From positions 196,262,429 to 196,326,428 of the forward strand of contig NC_068938.1 in assembly GCF_016801865.2 (NCBI RefSeq): DNA of 64,000 nt, given 5' to 3'. The stretch's first letter is position 1; each line of letters begins with the position of its first letter. The translations under genes and the position numbers were made by a program. The notes beneath the pieces were generated by a model that was not told the DNA's origin, did no database searches, and saw only the letters and a program-made list of their open reading frames with translations. Positions 48,615 to 59,478 of this stretch are shown here, one piece after another. The stretch is from Culex pipiens pallens (taxonomy: Eukaryota; Arthropoda; Insecta; Diptera; Culicidae).

Positions 48615-49823
48615 CCATTTGTTCAGTTTTCGATTCTGAGTCGATTTGTATACATGAAGGTGGGTCTTCGAGCTTTTAATAAAAAGTTCATTTTTAGAGC
48701 AGGATTATAGCCTTACCTCAGTGAGGAAGGCAAAATGTTGAAAAAACTGGATTTTTGGTGGTTTTTGGCATTTTCTATATGACAGACTTGGTTTTTCAGT
48801 CTCGTAAATATTTTTACCGGAAAGCTCGTAAAATTTCCCATAAGTTTGCCTTTGACAGCTTTTTGATTTATATCGTTTTTATATTTACGTAATCAAATTT
48901 ACTATCCTGGTTTCTACCACACTGAAAAAAATATTCTATTTTCAGTTATAAGCAATGTAATTAAGCTTATATCTGTAAGCCCTTACATCCAATTGAAATG
49001 CTGTCAAAGGCAAACTTATGGGAAATTGGACGAGGTTTCCGTTAAAAATATTTACGAGACTGAAAAACCAAGTCTGTCATATAGAAATTGTCAAAAACCA
49101 CCAAAAATCCCGTTTTTTCAACATTTTTATTTTTTAAGCTGCTGTATCTTCCCAAGGATTGGACATAGGACAATGGTCAATACGGAGACTTTTTTGTAAA
49201 ATTGTCTGGAGAATCGATTCTCACTACCGGTTTTTAAAAATGTTGACGCTTAGACCACTTTTAAAAAAAACTGTTTTAGTAAATGATTTTTGTATTTTTT
49301 TAGGAGAGACATACCATCCTGCATTTTTCGTCAGTCTTTTAGTTACATTTTAGGCTATTTCCTCAAAAATTTTAAACGGAAAAAATCGTGACATCACCTT
49401 CAAATTTAAGTTTTAGACTTGAAAATCAAAAAATCTCATAGATGTGGCGTGTATTTTTGTGTCAGTGTATTTTTTTTCAGAAAGCCCGTCCAATTTCCTA
49501 CAAGTTTGTCTTTGACCACTTTTTGATACGACGCAACGGCCTCGAGATACAGTAATTTTTAAATTACAGAATACCAAAATATTTAAATACCTTACGCCCT
49601 TCTCAAATGTTATTCTTGAGTATTATTTGCTCCATATGCACAAAAATGGCTTATATAGGCCTAGGATAACATGTCTACAAAGTTTCATTGAAATCGGAGA
49701 GGGTCGGGTACAAAAGTATCAGAAAAATTCCTGATTTGAGCTGGAATTGCTCTATAGCAAAAGTTATGGCAAATCTAATTTTCAAAATGGTCGAAAAGGA
49801 CCTCAATACCGTAGGAAGGTTAA

Positions 49824-50504
49824 AAAGCACTCAGCTTTTATAATTAAAAGTTTGAAATATGATTCCCTGCAAAGGCTAATGAATTGACATCAGTTGAAAG
49901 AATCTACAAATCGCTGAATTGAAAATGTAGCATACTGGAGCAGAACTGTTTAATTCTGATAAAACACTCATTGAAAATTTAAATAATATTAATCTTACAC
50001 TTTGTGAATTTGGAATCAAAATGGCCATTTTGTGTGTAAAATTTGGATCTTATTGGTCACTGATTGAATTTTTAATTTATTGCTCCAGCATTTAAAAGTA
50101 TCCAAATTCGGGAGTTTCGTTCAAATTTCCCAGGAATTAAGAGGCTCAAAAATAACCAATTTTCCAGGAAATTTGTCCAGGAATTTTCCGCTCGTTACCC
50201 TCTATTAACCTTTCTTGAAAGAACAACAATATTTTCAATAATAAGTTCTAAATTTGTCAGACATTTCTGTACTGATAATTCTAAAATTTTAATTTCAAAT
50301 CTACTGGTGTGTTAAGATTAAATTTGTCCAATTTCACAATTTCATTTCATGCAAAATGAAACACTAAAAATGGGTTGGAATTAATTACCAGGATTCTGAG
50401 ATATGATCTTTTGATAATGAAAACTACAAAAATTTACATATTTTGGACCCCCTGTTTTCGTTTCGTGTTGCGGTATGACAGTTCTAACGTAGGAAAATGT
50501 ATCA
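49824..50504. other. Non-coding DNA with a hAT-end fragment
   Basis: 50093-50205 resembles the right end of the TAGAGGGTGACGA element (TTTCCCAGGAATTAAGAGGC to CGCTCGTTACCCTCTA); its left end is missing. The rest shows no gene. Confidence 0.65.
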
Positions 50505-50797
50505 AATGTGACATATTTTATGGATGACGCCTTACCAAGTTTTTTGTTCTTTTCTATCATTCATTTATTTGGTCAATCAACTGTTTGGCTTCTTTTGAAA
50601 AAATCCTTAATTTTTCGCATTTCAGTAAAATGGCACATTAAAAGAACAAATCTTGTTCTTTTAATGTGCCATTTTACTGAAATGCGAAAAATTAAGGATT
50701 TTTTCAAAAGAAGCCAAACAGTTGATTGACCAAATAAATGAATGATAGAAAAGAACAAAAAACTTGGTAAGGCGTCATCCATAAAATATGTCACATT
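50505..50797. repeat. Perfect 293-bp palindrome
   Basis: Arms of 145 bp (50505-50649 and 50653-50797) are identical as reverse complements, with a 3-nt spacer ATC. It encodes nearly the same 73-residue frame on both strands, which is only a consequence of the symmetry. The outer 25 bp of each arm (TGTGACATATTTTATGGATG) match the terminus of the small element at 50771. Confidence 0.95.
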
Positions 50798-50925
50798 CTA
50801 GGGGGAGGGGGGATCTGAGAAAGTGTGACTTTGCGTTTTATAAGTGTAGAGAAAGCGTGACAAAGGGGGGGAGGGGGGGTAAATTTTGGCTGATTTTAGT
50901 GTGACGTACTTTATGGATGAAGCCT
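50771..50925. mobile_element. Short TIR element overlapping the palindrome
   Basis: 155 bp with ends GGCGTCATCCATAAAATATG and, inverted, GGCTTCATCCATAAAGTACG. The interior has G-runs (50801-50811, 50866-50879). Its left end is also the right end of the palindrome. Confidence 0.65.
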
Positions 50926-50953
50926 AATAAAATACGCAGCTTTATGGCATGTT

Positions 50954-51043
50954 ATTATTTGAACCATGAAAACATTACACGACATCCACGGCTAATTTCA
51001 CAACCTTTCATGCACCTCTAAACCAAATCAACCATCCCAAAGG
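50954..51043. repeat. Left copy of a 90-bp direct repeat flanking a TIR element
   Basis: Identical to 53638-53727 at every base I compared, from ATTATTTGAACC to CATCCCAAAGG. The final GG is shared with the element's G-run, so the true length is 88-90 bp. Confidence 0.95.
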
Positions 51044-53637
51044 GGGTGTACCCCATTTGGCATAATGGACATTTGGCATAATGGAAGTTTGGCATAACTT
51101 GTTCAAAAACCATCGAGGACGTTTGGCATAATGGACATTTGGCATAATGGACGTTTGGCATAACTCGTTTAAAAATCATCTAGGACGTTTGACATAATGG
51201 ACGTTGGGCATAGTTATTTCTAGATTTTTTTTTGATTTTTTTTTATGAGTATTTCTTATTTTCACGAATGAAAATGTATTGTTTATTTACCTTTTTTATA
51301 TCTTTAAGAGATTATTATTTTTTTTCGAAAATTTGGTATCTCTATATTATTTCCCAAATAGTATTTTTTTCCCTTTTTGATTATTATTCACAATAAATTT
51401 TTTCATGAAATCGCGATATTTTATTGAAAATTTAGTTGAAGGAAATATCTCTTGTTAGCTTTACATTTTTCCCCTTTCAGTATAATTAGCAATAATATTT
51501 TTAAAATAAAATTTTCCCTTCTTTTTTATGAAATTCAACTAAAAGATGAAAAAACCTCTTCAAATCTTCGACAATTGAGCTGTTATAATGCAATTTTCCC
51601 TTCTTTTGATCATAATTTAACTAGAAGAAGGAAAAATCTGTAGATAAATTCACATTTGTCCCTTCTTTTTTCGAATTCAACCTAAAGAACACCCAGAACT
51701 GGGCAGCACTCGTCCGACACGAGAGTAGCGGTAAAATTTACAGACACAGAGAACACAGTTCTAGATGACTGAGAGAATTATGCCCTCGAGTCCATTCTAA
51801 GAAAAAGTTCATCCTTCAAAACAAAAAGTCTGGAGCTTTTTTTAAAAAAAGGTCCAATAAACCAAATTTTCAGTTTTTGCTTTTTGAGTGTTTTTAAATA
51901 ACCCTGACTCAAGGCGGTTTCAAAAACACCGAAAAAGCAAAACTAGAAATTTGGTTTATTGGACCTTATCAAAAAAAAAAACTCCAGAAGTGTTGTCTAC
52001 GGGAATTGAACCAGGGACCTTTAATATAATAACTCAATGACTAAACTGCCTTGGCCACAACAGCTTGGTGACACAAGAGTAGTGAGATGTCGATGTATGA
52101 CTCTTGTTGAAGATTTACTGTTTTAATTAATTAATGAAATTGATTGTTTTGCAGGTATGAGTTGGAACCATTATTCTATCGAGTTTAGCATTGAACTCCT
52201 ATAAATGTTGATGGAACAATACTCTTGACCCTGTATTTTGGGTGAAGGGATGTCGATTTTGCTATTCTTTAAATATTTTCAATTAAGTTTTTTTATGCAA
52301 TTTTCCCATCTTTTTTATATTCAACTTTAAGAAGAGAAATTCTCTTATAGATGTTCTCTTTAACATTTCTATCATTTTTGCACATTTTTTCTCTGTTGCT
52401 TTATTTTTTTTGCAATAAAGTTGTTTATGCAATTTTCCCTTCTTGTATATATTTAAAACTAATCTTAAAGAAGGAATAATTGTTCAATTAAATTGATATT
52501 TTGAATAGAGGTAGGTGAAAACATAAAGATAAAGCGATTATCAAACGTTTAAAGAGTAGCAAATTGTAAATCTGTAAAGAAACTTTTTCTTCTATAAGTT
52601 GAATTTTATATAAAAGAAGGGAACATTTCATAAACAAACTCAATTGTCAAATATTCAAAAAGTTTTGTTTAGAGATTTTCCCTTCTAAAAGTTGAATTTA
52701 AAATAAAAGAAGGGAAAATTTCATAACTACTTATTTGTCAGATATTTAAAGTAAGAAAAAATGTACTTCCCTTATTTAGGTTGATTATTTAAGAAGGGAA
52801 AATTGCATAAAAAAAATAATTGCAAAATATTGAAAAAAAAACAAACTGCAGATTTTTTGAGAGATTTTGCCTTCTTTTAGTTTTAAAATAAAAGAAGAGA
52901 AAATTGCTTTGAAAATCTTAATTGAATTTCTTTAAAGCAGAGCAAAATATTCATACATTCTTCAGGTTGAATTCTAAAAAGGAGGGAAAAGGGAAAATAG
53001 TATAAAATCTTGATTGCAAAATATTTAAAGACTGGCAAAACTGCCATCTCATTGATAGTTGAATTTAAAATAAAAGAAGGAAAAATATCATACAAAAAAA
53101 TAGCTGCAAACTTATTCAAAAGGAGAAAATTTTTAATATTATTTAGAATCTTTCTAAAAAAATATTTTAAACAAATTTTTTGAAAAAATGCATTTTAAAG
53201 CTTTATAAACAAATATTCCAAAAAGGGGAAAAATTACATCTATTGAAAGAAAATAGATACATGATATCTTTAAAAAAAATCATCTTTTAAAGTAAAATTA
53301 TCTGTGTAGAAAATAGGAAAAAAGCTATAAATTATTATACTTTACAGAAAATAAATACTAATTTAATAAAACAAAAAAAGATAGCAATAATTATGCCAAA
53401 CGTCCTTGATGGTTTTTGAACGAGTTATGCCAAACGTCCATTATGCCAAATGTCCATTATGCCAAACGTCCTTGATGGTTTTTGAACAAGTTATGCCAAA
53501 CGTCCATTATGCCAAATGTCCATTATGCCAAACGTCCCTGATGTCTTGGATCAATTATGCCAAACGTCCATTATGCCAAACGTCCTTCTTGAAAACCCGT
53601 TATGCCAAATGTCCATTATGCCAAATGGGGTACACCC
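51044..53637. mobile_element. 2.6-kb TIR/foldback element (TTTGGCATAATGG family)
   Basis: Termini GGGTGTACCCCATTTGGCAT and the exact complement at the right end (53618-53637). Subterminal clusters of TTTGGCATAATGGACG sit on both sides (51055-51215, inverted 53392-53630). The AT-rich interior has many copies of a motif like AAAAGAAGGGAAAATTGC, mostly in one orientation on the left half and the other on the right. An inner inverted repeat spans about 51831-51985. No transposase frame; the CPLCQ-repeat frame at 53406-53705 comes from the subterminal repeats. Confidence 0.85.
51993..52066 (-). other. tRNA-like sequence within the element
   Basis: On the minus strand a B-box match GGTTCAATTCC (52002-52012) and an A-box-like TGGCCAAGGCAG (about 52050-52061) lie at tRNA-like spacing. 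The outer ends pair weakly (GTTGT/ACAAC) and the anticodon arm has mismatches. It could be a tRNA pseudogene or SINE remnant; a working tRNA is unlikely. Confidence 0.35.
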
Positions 53638-53727
53638 ATTATTTGAACCATGAAAACATTACACGACATCCACGGCTAATTTCACAACCTTTCATGCACC
53701 TCTAAACCAAATCAACCATCCCAAAGG
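53638..53727. repeat. Right copy of the 90-bp direct repeat
   Basis: Abuts the right terminus (TACACCC) with no intervening base and is identical to 50954-51043. Confidence 0.95.
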
Positions 53728-54940
53728 TACTGTAACAAGTTAATTTTACAGCGAAAAATTCCACCAAAAACCAGCCTCGTCAAACCACACTTTATGAGCT
53801 TGAAAATTTACTGAAATCGTCCCTCTCACCACCACGACCCCCAACCAGTATTACCCTCCAACCATAACCATCGTCATCGGGGCCGTGGCGTCATAAAACA
53901 GCAACCACGTGGCACATCATTTCCAACTGCTGGGGTGCTGGTCAGCAAGTACGCGCGCGTCAGCGTGGAAAATTCTTGCCGCGCAAATTAAGCACAGCGC
54001 CAATTTACTCACCCAGAAGGAAAAACTGTTTTTCGCAGCGTTTCAATTTCACGAGTACTACAAAACAAGAAGCCAACAGATGGTCCACATTAGCGTTTGC
54101 ATTAGTGACACCTTTGGTCCGGTTTTTTCTTTGCTGTTGTTTGTGCTACGTATATTTAGCATCAAAAACACGCAACATAAACTGTCAACAACTGTGTGAA
54201 ACAATGACATCTGTGTGACCCCGACAATGTGGCGAGCATATTTTGTGGCCGGCGAACCAATTTGGAAAAGTTTACTCATTTGGACAGCAGCACAGGCAAT
54301 TTTGGTTAATTTTCAAATCTCCCCCCTCCCACCTCCTCAAAAACCAAAGAAACGCAATCTTTGTTGCTCTCGAGGTGGGATGTTCAATTATAAAGTTTCG
54401 ACAAAATTGCAATTAAAATTTTCGTAAGATTCGGTGTCCTGCCCAGGCACGAACGGAAATTGAAGCTGAATCGAACGAGTTTCTTTGATCAGGCTTCGTC
54501 CGTGTAGATATTACTACCGGAGCCGGTTGTTGGAAATCGACGTTTGCTAGAAGATTACCTCTTTCTTTTAATTGGCATGTCGTGAAAATTTAAGCAAATT
54601 GAAAAAAAAAATACCTAAGTTTTCAAATTTTCATAAATAAAAAAGGGGTTTTATGATATAAGATTTCGTCAATGTCCGCGGTACAATTGGGGATAAGAAT
54701 AGGGGATATGGAAGATGAAAAGTAGTGTTGATACTTAACGTTTTTCAGGAGATAAGGGAGGAGATCCTCGATGTTCCCAAATAAGTTTCGCTTGGCGATG
54801 GACGGTTTTTGAAAAAGTGGAAGGTCTACACTGAAAAAAATCAGTTCCCAAAATCGTGAACAAGCGTTCATGAATTCTGGAACCACGAACAATTGCATAG
54901 CACGTTTTTGAAACAGATAGAGAACAATCTTCAAAGAAAG
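53728..54940. other. Single-copy-looking DNA
   Basis: GC-richer around 53740-54380, with overlapping short frames on both strands, none with a recognisable domain. From about 54600 it becomes repeat-like. No supported gene. Confidence 0.5.
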
Positions 54941-55836
54941 TGGGTAATTCTCCGCCAACTCACACAGCAGTTGCTCCGACCCCTCTTCGATTTGCGTGAA
55001 ACTTTGACCTAAGGGGTAACTTTTGTCCCTGATCACGAATCCGAGGTCCGTTTTTTGATATCACGTGACGGAGGGGCGGTACGACCCCTTTCTTTTTTGA
55101 ACATGTGAAAAAAGAGGTGTTTTTCAATAATTTGTGGCCGGAAACGGTTAAAAGATAGAAATTTGAAAAATCTCCCATTTTCCGTTACAGGACTGAAATT
55201 TTTTTTGGAACATTTCATTTTATAGGAAATTTAATTTACTTTTCGAATCTACATTGACCCAGGAGGGTCACTTTTTCATTTAGATCAAAAATTTTCATTT
55301 TAAAATTTCGTGTTTTTTCTAACTTTGCAGGGATATTTTTTAGAGTGTAATAATGTTCTACAAAGTTGTAGAGCAGACAATTAAAAAAATTTTGATATAT
55401 AGACATAAGGGGTTTGCTGGTAAACATCACGAGTTATAGAGATTTTACGAAAAAAAAAGTTTTGAAAAAGTTGGTCGTCGTTGATCATGGCCGTTCATGG
55501 TCGACAGACACGGACGACGAAACAAAGAGAAACGCAAAAAGCAACTTTTTCAAAATATTTTTTTGTAAAATCAAAATAACTTGCGATGTTTTTAAGGAAA
55601 CCCCTTATGTTTATATAACAATTGTTTTCTAATTGTCTGCTCTACCACTTTGTAGAACATTATTACACTCTCAAAAATAACCCTGCAAAGTTAAAATAAA
55701 TAACCCTTCTGAATCAATGTAGATTTGAAAAGTACATTAAATTTCCCTTAAAATGACATGTTCCAAAATTTTATACAGCCGAGTAACAGAAAATGGCAGA
55801 GTTTTTAAAACTTTTCTTGAGTTTTTTCGATGAAAC
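54941..55836. mobile_element. Foldback element (TGGGTAATTCTCCGCC family), truncated copy
   Basis: It has a left arm starting TGGGTAATTCTCCGCCAACT, a centre near 55470-55545 and about half of the right arm. The rest of the right arm is missing where the next copy begins. Frames here are arm artefacts. Confidence 0.78.
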
Positions 55837-57182
55837 ATGGGTAATTCTCCGCCAACTCACACAGCAGTTGCCCCGACCCCTCTTCGATTTGCGTGAAACT
55901 TTGTCCTAAGGGGTAACTTTTGTCCCTGATCACGAATCCGAGGTCCGTTTTTTGATATCTCGTGACGGAGGGGCGGTACGACCCCTTCCATTTTTGAACA
56001 TGCGAAAAAAGAGGTGTTTTTCAATAATTTGCAGCCTGAAACGGTGATGAGATAGAAATTTGGTGTCAAAGGGACTTTTATGTAAAATTAGACGCCCGAT
56101 TTGATGGCGTACTCAGAATTCCGAAAAAACGTATTTTTCATCGAAAAAAACAATAAAAAAGTTTTAAAAATTCTCCCATTTTCCGTTACTCGACTGTAAA
56201 AAATTTTGGAACATGTCATTTTATGGGAAATTTAATGTACTTTTCGAATCTACATTGTCCCAGAAGGGTCATTTTTTCATTTAGAACAAAATTTTTCATT
56301 TTAAAATTTCGTGTTTTTTCTAACTTTGCAGGGTTATTTTTTAGAGTGTAACAATGTTCTACAAAGTTGTAGAGCAGACAATTACAAAAATTTTGATATA
56401 TATACATAAGGGGTTTGCTTATAAACATCACAAGTTATCACGATTTTACGAAAAAAAGTTTTAAAAAAGTTGGTCGTCATCGATCATGGCCGTTCATGGT
56501 CACCCGCGACAGACACGGACGACGAAACAAAGAGAAACGCAAAAAGTAACTTTTTCAAAACTTTTTTTCGTAAAATCGCGATAACTTGTGATGTTTATAA
56601 GCAAACCCCTTATGTCTATATATCAAAATTTTTGTAATTGTCTGCTCTACAACTTTGTAGAACATTGTTACACTCTAAAAAATAACCCTGCAAAGTTAGA
56701 AAAAACACGAAATTTTAAAATGAAAAATTTTGTTCTAAATGAAAAAATGACCCTTCTGGGACAATGTAGATTCGAAAAGTACATTAAATTTCCCATAAAA
56801 TGACATGTTCCAAAATTTTTTACAGTCGAGTAACGGAAAATGGGAGAATTTTTAAAACTTTTTTATTGTTTTTTTCGATGAAAAATACGTTTTTTCGGAA
56901 TTCTGAGTACGCCATCAAATCGGGCGTCTAATTTTACATAAAAGTCCCTTTGATGCCAAATTTCTATCTCATCACCGTTTCAGGCTGCAAATTATTGAAA
57001 AACACCTCTTTTTTCGCATGTTCAAAAATGGAAGGGGTCGTACCGCCCCTCCGTCACGAGATATCAAAAAACGGACCTCGGATTCGTGATCAGGGACAAA
57101 AGTTACCCCTTAGGACAAAGTTTCACGCAAATCGAAGAGGGGTCGGGGCAACTTTTCCCGATTTCGTGTGAGTTACCCATAT
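55837..57182. mobile_element. Foldback element (ATGGGTAATTCTCC family), complete copy
   Basis: A 1.35-kb palindrome centred near 56510. The left start ATGGGTAATTCTCCGCCAAC mirrors the right end GAGTTACCCAT, which lacks a few bases of the TIR. The 71-codon frames at 56216-56431 and 56588-56803 are near-identical copies from opposite arms. The next element (57184) inserted within a few bases of its right end. Confidence 0.82.
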
Positions 57183-57360
57183 TTAGGGTTAGTGAAATTT
57201 CACGATTTCGCGGACAGCGTGAAATCCGTGAAATTTTGCTTTTTCTGCGAAATCCCGTGAAATTGTATGTTTGTGTGAAACTGTAACGATATTTCTTAAA
57301 ATAATTTATCAAACTCAAATAGGAATGAAAATAATCCTAAGCGGCTTAATTACTAATATA

Positions 57361-57579
57361 CACATTAAAAAAAACCATGGTAATATAACATCTGGGAAGG
57401 GGTACATCTTTTATGTCAGAAAAAAGGTGTAATTTAACCTCTGGAAGTGTGTAATTTTACCTCTTTTCTGGTGTAATGTAACTTTTTCAGTCTAAATTGA
57501 GGTTAAATCACATCATAAAAGAGGTAATATTCAACCATCCAAAATCACAACTTCCAAATTTACATTACTTTTTACTGTG
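57361..57579. mobile_element. TA-flanked MITE, CACATTAAAAAAA/CACAGTAAAAA TIR
   Basis: 219 bp, TA at 57359-57360 and 57580-57581. Copy 2 of the host element has the uninterrupted sequence ACTAATATAGGGTTAGTG near 59850-59867, which confirms both boundaries and the TA duplication. Non-coding. Confidence 0.88.
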
Positions 57580-57617
57580 TAGGGTTAGTGTTTTTTGACG
57601 ATTTCGTGTACGGCTTA

Positions 57618-57871
57618 TACTGCCGCTCAAATCAAGTCCGTCCCATATGTAATTTCGTCAATATTGAGTTAATGATGCAGTTTGGTTCAAAATCATGTGA
57701 ACTATCAAGAAAACTAATAAAATTTATTAGTTTATTCCAGAAAATTTCGTAGCAAATTTCACTTTTTTCTGAAATTCTAACACGTAGCCTTATGGGCGGA
57801 ACATATTTGTTTTGCTTTTTTCTCGGCGTGCTGTTTTTACATATTGGACGGACTAGATTAGAGCGGCAGTA
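57618..57871. mobile_element. TA-flanked MITE, TACTGCCGCTC TIR
   Basis: 254 bp with TACTGCCGCTC and GAGCGGCAGTA ends and TA on both sides (57616-57617, 57872-57873). Imperfect inverted repeats extend further inward (CAAGTCCGTCCCATATG and TATTGGACGGACTAG). Absent from copy 2 of the host element. Confidence 0.82.
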
Positions 57872-59015
57872 TACTTCGTGATATTTATCAATTTTCTCAA
57901 ATATTTTTTAAATAACAGAATAATAAATATTGGATTCATAAAGACTATTTAAGTAAATTTTATTATTTTTCAATTGAAAAGCTTGATATGAACCATTTGA
58001 AGAATTGCATTTTTTCAGTTTTTTAGAAGCTGACTAAATTTAGTAATATTTTCATTCGTTGCAATACACAAATTGCTGTTATTTTATTTGAAAGGTGTTG
58101 TTTCAATAGAAATTCAAATAATCCTGCTTTGTTTTATGTAAAATAAAATGAAGAGTATTTTTATTTTGCAAATTGTCTTTTAAACCATTTCAGTTTTTTT
58201 GGAGTCCTGTTTAATTTTAACAATATTTGATTATTTGGATGGATGATTCCCGTGAAAGATAAAAAATGCTCTTTTTTTTGTTTTCTGTTCTCATTTTGAA
58301 TTAGAAATTTCGATTTCGTTACAAATCATATTATTTTTGCCAATTGATTTGAAATTTAGTTTTTGATAAGTGAGATGAAAACTTAAAAAAATATTTTTAA
58401 TGGGCCTACTGTCGCAGAAAATTCAAATAATTTTACTCATTTTGGCTGAACAAGATTGTTTAATCTTGTTTTGATATTAAATTTAATAAAATGCAAATCA
58501 GCGAAAACTTTTTATCTTATTATTCAAATAATTTAAAAGAAAAGCAGTTCAGTTAATGAGAAAACGCATACCCTACATTTTGTTTCAAAAAATATGAAGA
58601 GCTTATCCATAAACCAGGTGGATTTTTTTTTGAAAATTGGGAGAATTTTGTTTTTTTTTGTCACGTTGAAATTAAGTGAACTTTTTAAGTTCAGTTAAGA
58701 ATAATATATAATGAAGAATAACAAGTAGTTTCTGTGATTTAAACATAAGATTTTCAGAGTTATTTTAACATTTTTCACGTTCCGCGAAATTTGCGTGAAA
58801 TTTGGTGTTTTGAAATTGAGGTCCTCGTGGAATTTGCAATTTTCAAGCGGGAATAATCACTAAGCCTACCCATATCCAAAATAATTAATCAAAATCTGTT
58901 ACATAAACTATTCATGATTCACCTCAGGTGACTGTTCTCATTAACTTAAAAACAGATACCAACCACTCTAATCCCTCAATGTAAGCAAAATAATAAGCTT
59001 TATGATTAGCTCTCG

Positions 59016-59240
59016 CGCTTTATGGTGGGTCTCGTGGCGCAGGGGTAGCGGCTTCGGCTGCCGATCCCGATGATGCTATGAGACGCGGGTTCGATTCCCG
59101 CCTTATCCACTGAGCTTCTATCGGATGGTGAAGTAAAACGTCGGTCCCGGTTTCTCCTGTCTCGTCAGAGGCGCTGGAGCAGAAATCCCACGTTAGAGGA
59201 AGGCCATGCCCCGGGGGGCGTAGTGCCAATAGTTTCGTTT
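59016..59240 (+). mobile_element. tRNA-derived SINE with 16-bp target duplication
   Basis: A perfect duplication TTATGATTAGCTCTCG flanks it (59000-59015, 59241-59256). The tRNA-like head has an A box TGGCGCAGGGG (59035-59045) and B box GGTTCGATTCC (59088-59098). The body is non-tRNA and the end T-rich (GTTTCGTTTT). At about 225 bp and GC-rich, it is a typical pol III retroposon mobilised by a LINE in trans. The minus frame at 59020-59229 is not a gene. Confidence 0.92.
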
Positions 59241-59478
59241 TTATGATTAGCTCTCGTAACGACCCTCAAAAGCATGTCAACTTTTTCCCTCCAATTATTC
59301 TCTCGAGACTGGGCTCTCCACGAGCTTTCAATTATCCGTGACTGAGTCGCATTTTGTGTCGAATCCTAAACCAACTATGACTACGACTAGAGGGAAAAAA
59401 CAGCAACAACACGATTGTCCTTCACCACAGTGGGGGCCGGCCGGTGATGTGCAACCTAAATGTCAGCAGAATGTGTCT

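Larger units (their letters stand above)
46344..48731. mobile_element. GCCTTCCTCAC-family element with expanded internal satellite
   Basis: The left end has TGTGGTTGATGCCTTCCTCAC; the right end, inverted, has GCCTTCCTCACTGAGG. The right 400 bp matches the left part of 33617-34443 in opposite orientation. The middle is a 164-bp tandem array. It sits near the centre of the giant foldback, between its inverted arms. Confidence 0.78.
42651..49819. mobile_element. Giant TTAA-flanked foldback hosting other elements
   Basis: Terminal repeats CCTACCTACGGTATTGAGGT and, inverted, CCTTCCTACGGTATTGAGGT, each adjoined by TTAA (42647-42650, 49820-49823). TTAA with CCY ends is the piggyBac signature, so this is a candidate non-autonomous piggyBac-like element. 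Long inverted arms continue inside: 45700-46340 mirrors 48740-49750. Secondary palindromes sit near 43915-45680 and 48780-49080. It is inflated to 7.2 kb by a TA element, a hAT element and a satellite-bearing element. No transposase frame is visible. Confidence 0.72.
57184..58868. mobile_element. hAT-like element, TAGGGTTAGTG TIR, copy 1
   Basis: Ends TAGGGTTAGTGAAA and, inverted, TAGGCTTAGTGATT. The flanks CCCATATT and CCCATATC differ at one base and are read as an aged 8-bp duplication. It closely parallels copy 2 at 59653-60856 but is longer because two TA MITEs inserted in it. A second internal TAGGGTTAGTG at 57580 suggests an internal duplication of the 5' end, shared with copy 2. No transposase. 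Confidence 0.82.

Noticed and set aside
50508..50794. Two near-identical 73-codon frames on opposite strands
   Set aside because: Produced by the perfect palindrome; no domain or gene context.
53406..53705. Frame with repeated CPLCQ motifs that looks like zinc-ribbon repeats
   Set aside because: It is the reverse complement of the TTTGGCATAATGGACG subterminal repeats of the TIR element. The Cys pattern follows from the DNA repeat.
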